This document shows positions 13,471 through 13,751 of a stretch of 13,751 nt of DNA, in pieces. The position numbers and the translations under genes were made by a program. The stretch spans positions 1 through 13,751 of the forward strand of contig CAKKSJ010000351.1 of NCBI GenBank assembly GCA_919902965.1. The letters run 5' to 3'. The stretch's first letter is position 1. Every line of letters starts with the position of its first letter. This DNA comes from Burkholderiales bacterium (GTDB taxonomy: Bacteria; Pseudomonadota; Gammaproteobacteria; Burkholderiales; SG8-39). Under the pieces are notes generated by a model. The model did no database searches. It saw only the letters and a program-made list of their open reading frames with translations, and was not told the DNA's origin.

Positions 13471-13487
13471 GTATGTACGATAGATAC
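13471..13487. promoter_or_regulatory. Near-palindrome in the leader of the binding-protein gene
   Basis: A 17-base near-palindrome with GTAT and ATAC arms and TA steps repeated inside (12 of 17 positions symmetric) sits in the 152-base gap before the binding-protein gene. Such TA-rich dyads are common operators of GntR-type regulators of catabolic transport. No regulator gene is in the window, so this is a candidate only. Confidence 0.25.
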
Positions 13488-13508
13488 GCGATTGAGGCGG
13501 AGAATAAG

Positions 13509-13528
13509 AAAAAGGGGCAGACTCTGTC
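13509..13528 (+). repeat. Possible REP-type/RAYT-associated repeat (AAAAAGGGGCAGACTCTGTC)
   Basis: This 20-base piece resembles the AAAAGGGG(A/T)CAGACTCT-type sequences that I recall scattered in proteobacterial genomes near Y1/RAYT transposase genes. Only one copy is in the window, so repeat status cannot be shown here. Confidence 0.35.
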
Positions 13529-13550
13529 ATAACTACTACTGCTACTGTCA

Positions 13551-13557
13551 AAGGAGG
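13551..13557 (+). promoter_or_regulatory. Strong ribosome binding site (AAGGAGG) of the binding-protein gene
   Basis: A near-perfect Shine-Dalgarno, AAGGAGG, ends four bases before the ATG at 13562. It is much stronger than those of the enzyme genes upstream and fits the high output expected of a periplasmic binding protein. It fixes the start. Confidence 0.8.
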
Positions 13558-13561
13558 GTTT

Positions 13562-13751
13562 ATGGACTGTAACTCAAGGCATCGATTCGGCGCAAAAGCT
13601 ACCGCCGCGGTTTTCGTGACTGCTCTCGCGGCAAGCTGGGGAACGCTCCAGCCCGTTCAAGCGCAGGAGACGCCGAAGAAAGTCGTGCTGCGCTTCGTCT
13701 CGGACTTTCCGCCGCCACCGCACCCGGCGGCTCTCGCCATGAAGTACTTCG
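13562..13751 (+). CDS. Periplasmic solute-binding protein, probably TRAP-type (DctP), N-terminal part
   Basis: Only the first 63 codons are inside the window. A positively charged start (residues 5-12), a hydrophobic segment (ATAAVFVTALAASW) and a likely cleavage after VQA before QETPKK make a normal signal peptide of about 34 residues. The mature start, VVLRFVSDFPPPPHPAALAMKYF, begins with the LRF-x-x-D strand and a proline-rich loop then a helix, as in TRAP-transporter DctP proteins; a TTT- or ABC-type binding protein cannot be excluded from so little. It follows the ApbE-like gene by 152 bases, with its own probable promoter, and would capture the substrate of the enzymes encoded upstream, most likely a carboxylate such as a pyridine carboxylate. 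Confidence 0.65.
   Translation, partial: MDCNSRHRFGAKATAAVFVTALAASWGTLQPVQAQETPKKVVLRFVSDFPPPPHPAALAMKYF

Noticed and set aside
1..13751. CRISPR array, tRNA or rRNA genes
   Set aside because: No regularly spaced repeats and no cloverleaf or rRNA-like sequence were recognised.

Overview
The window looks like a piece of a GC-rich proteobacterial chromosome. A betaproteobacterium is my best guess, from gene content (a DnaE2 tail, an aerobic-type molybdenum hydroxylase operon, a TRAP-type uptake gene, an ECF42 locus); no rRNA or other phylogenetic marker is present, so this is inference. It falls into three parts.

Bases 1-3130 are a mosaic of accessory genes and gene wreckage: the N-terminal part of an Mrr-like restriction endonuclease running off the left edge, a DnaE2 (ImuC) C-terminal remnant, an AbrB/PIN toxin-antitoxin pair, a beheaded ORF6N (phage antirepressor-type) gene, a REP-associated Y1 transposase (RAYT), and an antitoxin gene whose RelE-type toxin seems reduced to an 18-codon stub fused in frame to the antitoxin. 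This mix suggests repeated insertion and deletion.

Bases 3147-7340, all on the minus strand, form an ECF42-type locus: a sigma factor with a long C-terminal TPR-like extension, followed by a DGPF/YCII protein, a VOC/PhnB-like protein, a second DGPF/YCII protein, an Asp-box (BNR) repeat protein and a MoaD/ThiS-like protein. Between the sigma gene and the first DGPF gene lies a TGTCGA-N17-CGAC element that fits the promoter motif I recall for ECF42 sigma factors.

Bases 7464 to the right edge, on the plus strand, form a tightly coupled catabolic operon: an FAD subunit of a xanthine dehydrogenase-family hydroxylase, a fused [2Fe-2S]/molybdopterin subunit, a protein resembling 6-hydroxynicotinate reductase, and a UPF0280/ApbE-like putative flavin transferase. 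Each start overlaps the previous stop. After a 152-base gap the start of a periplasmic binding protein, probably TRAP (DctP), follows. The reading I favour is uptake, hydroxylation and then reduction of an N-heterocyclic aromatic (nicotinate or a relative), with the ApbE-like protein attaching the covalent flavin of the reductase. The substrate is inferred, not shown.
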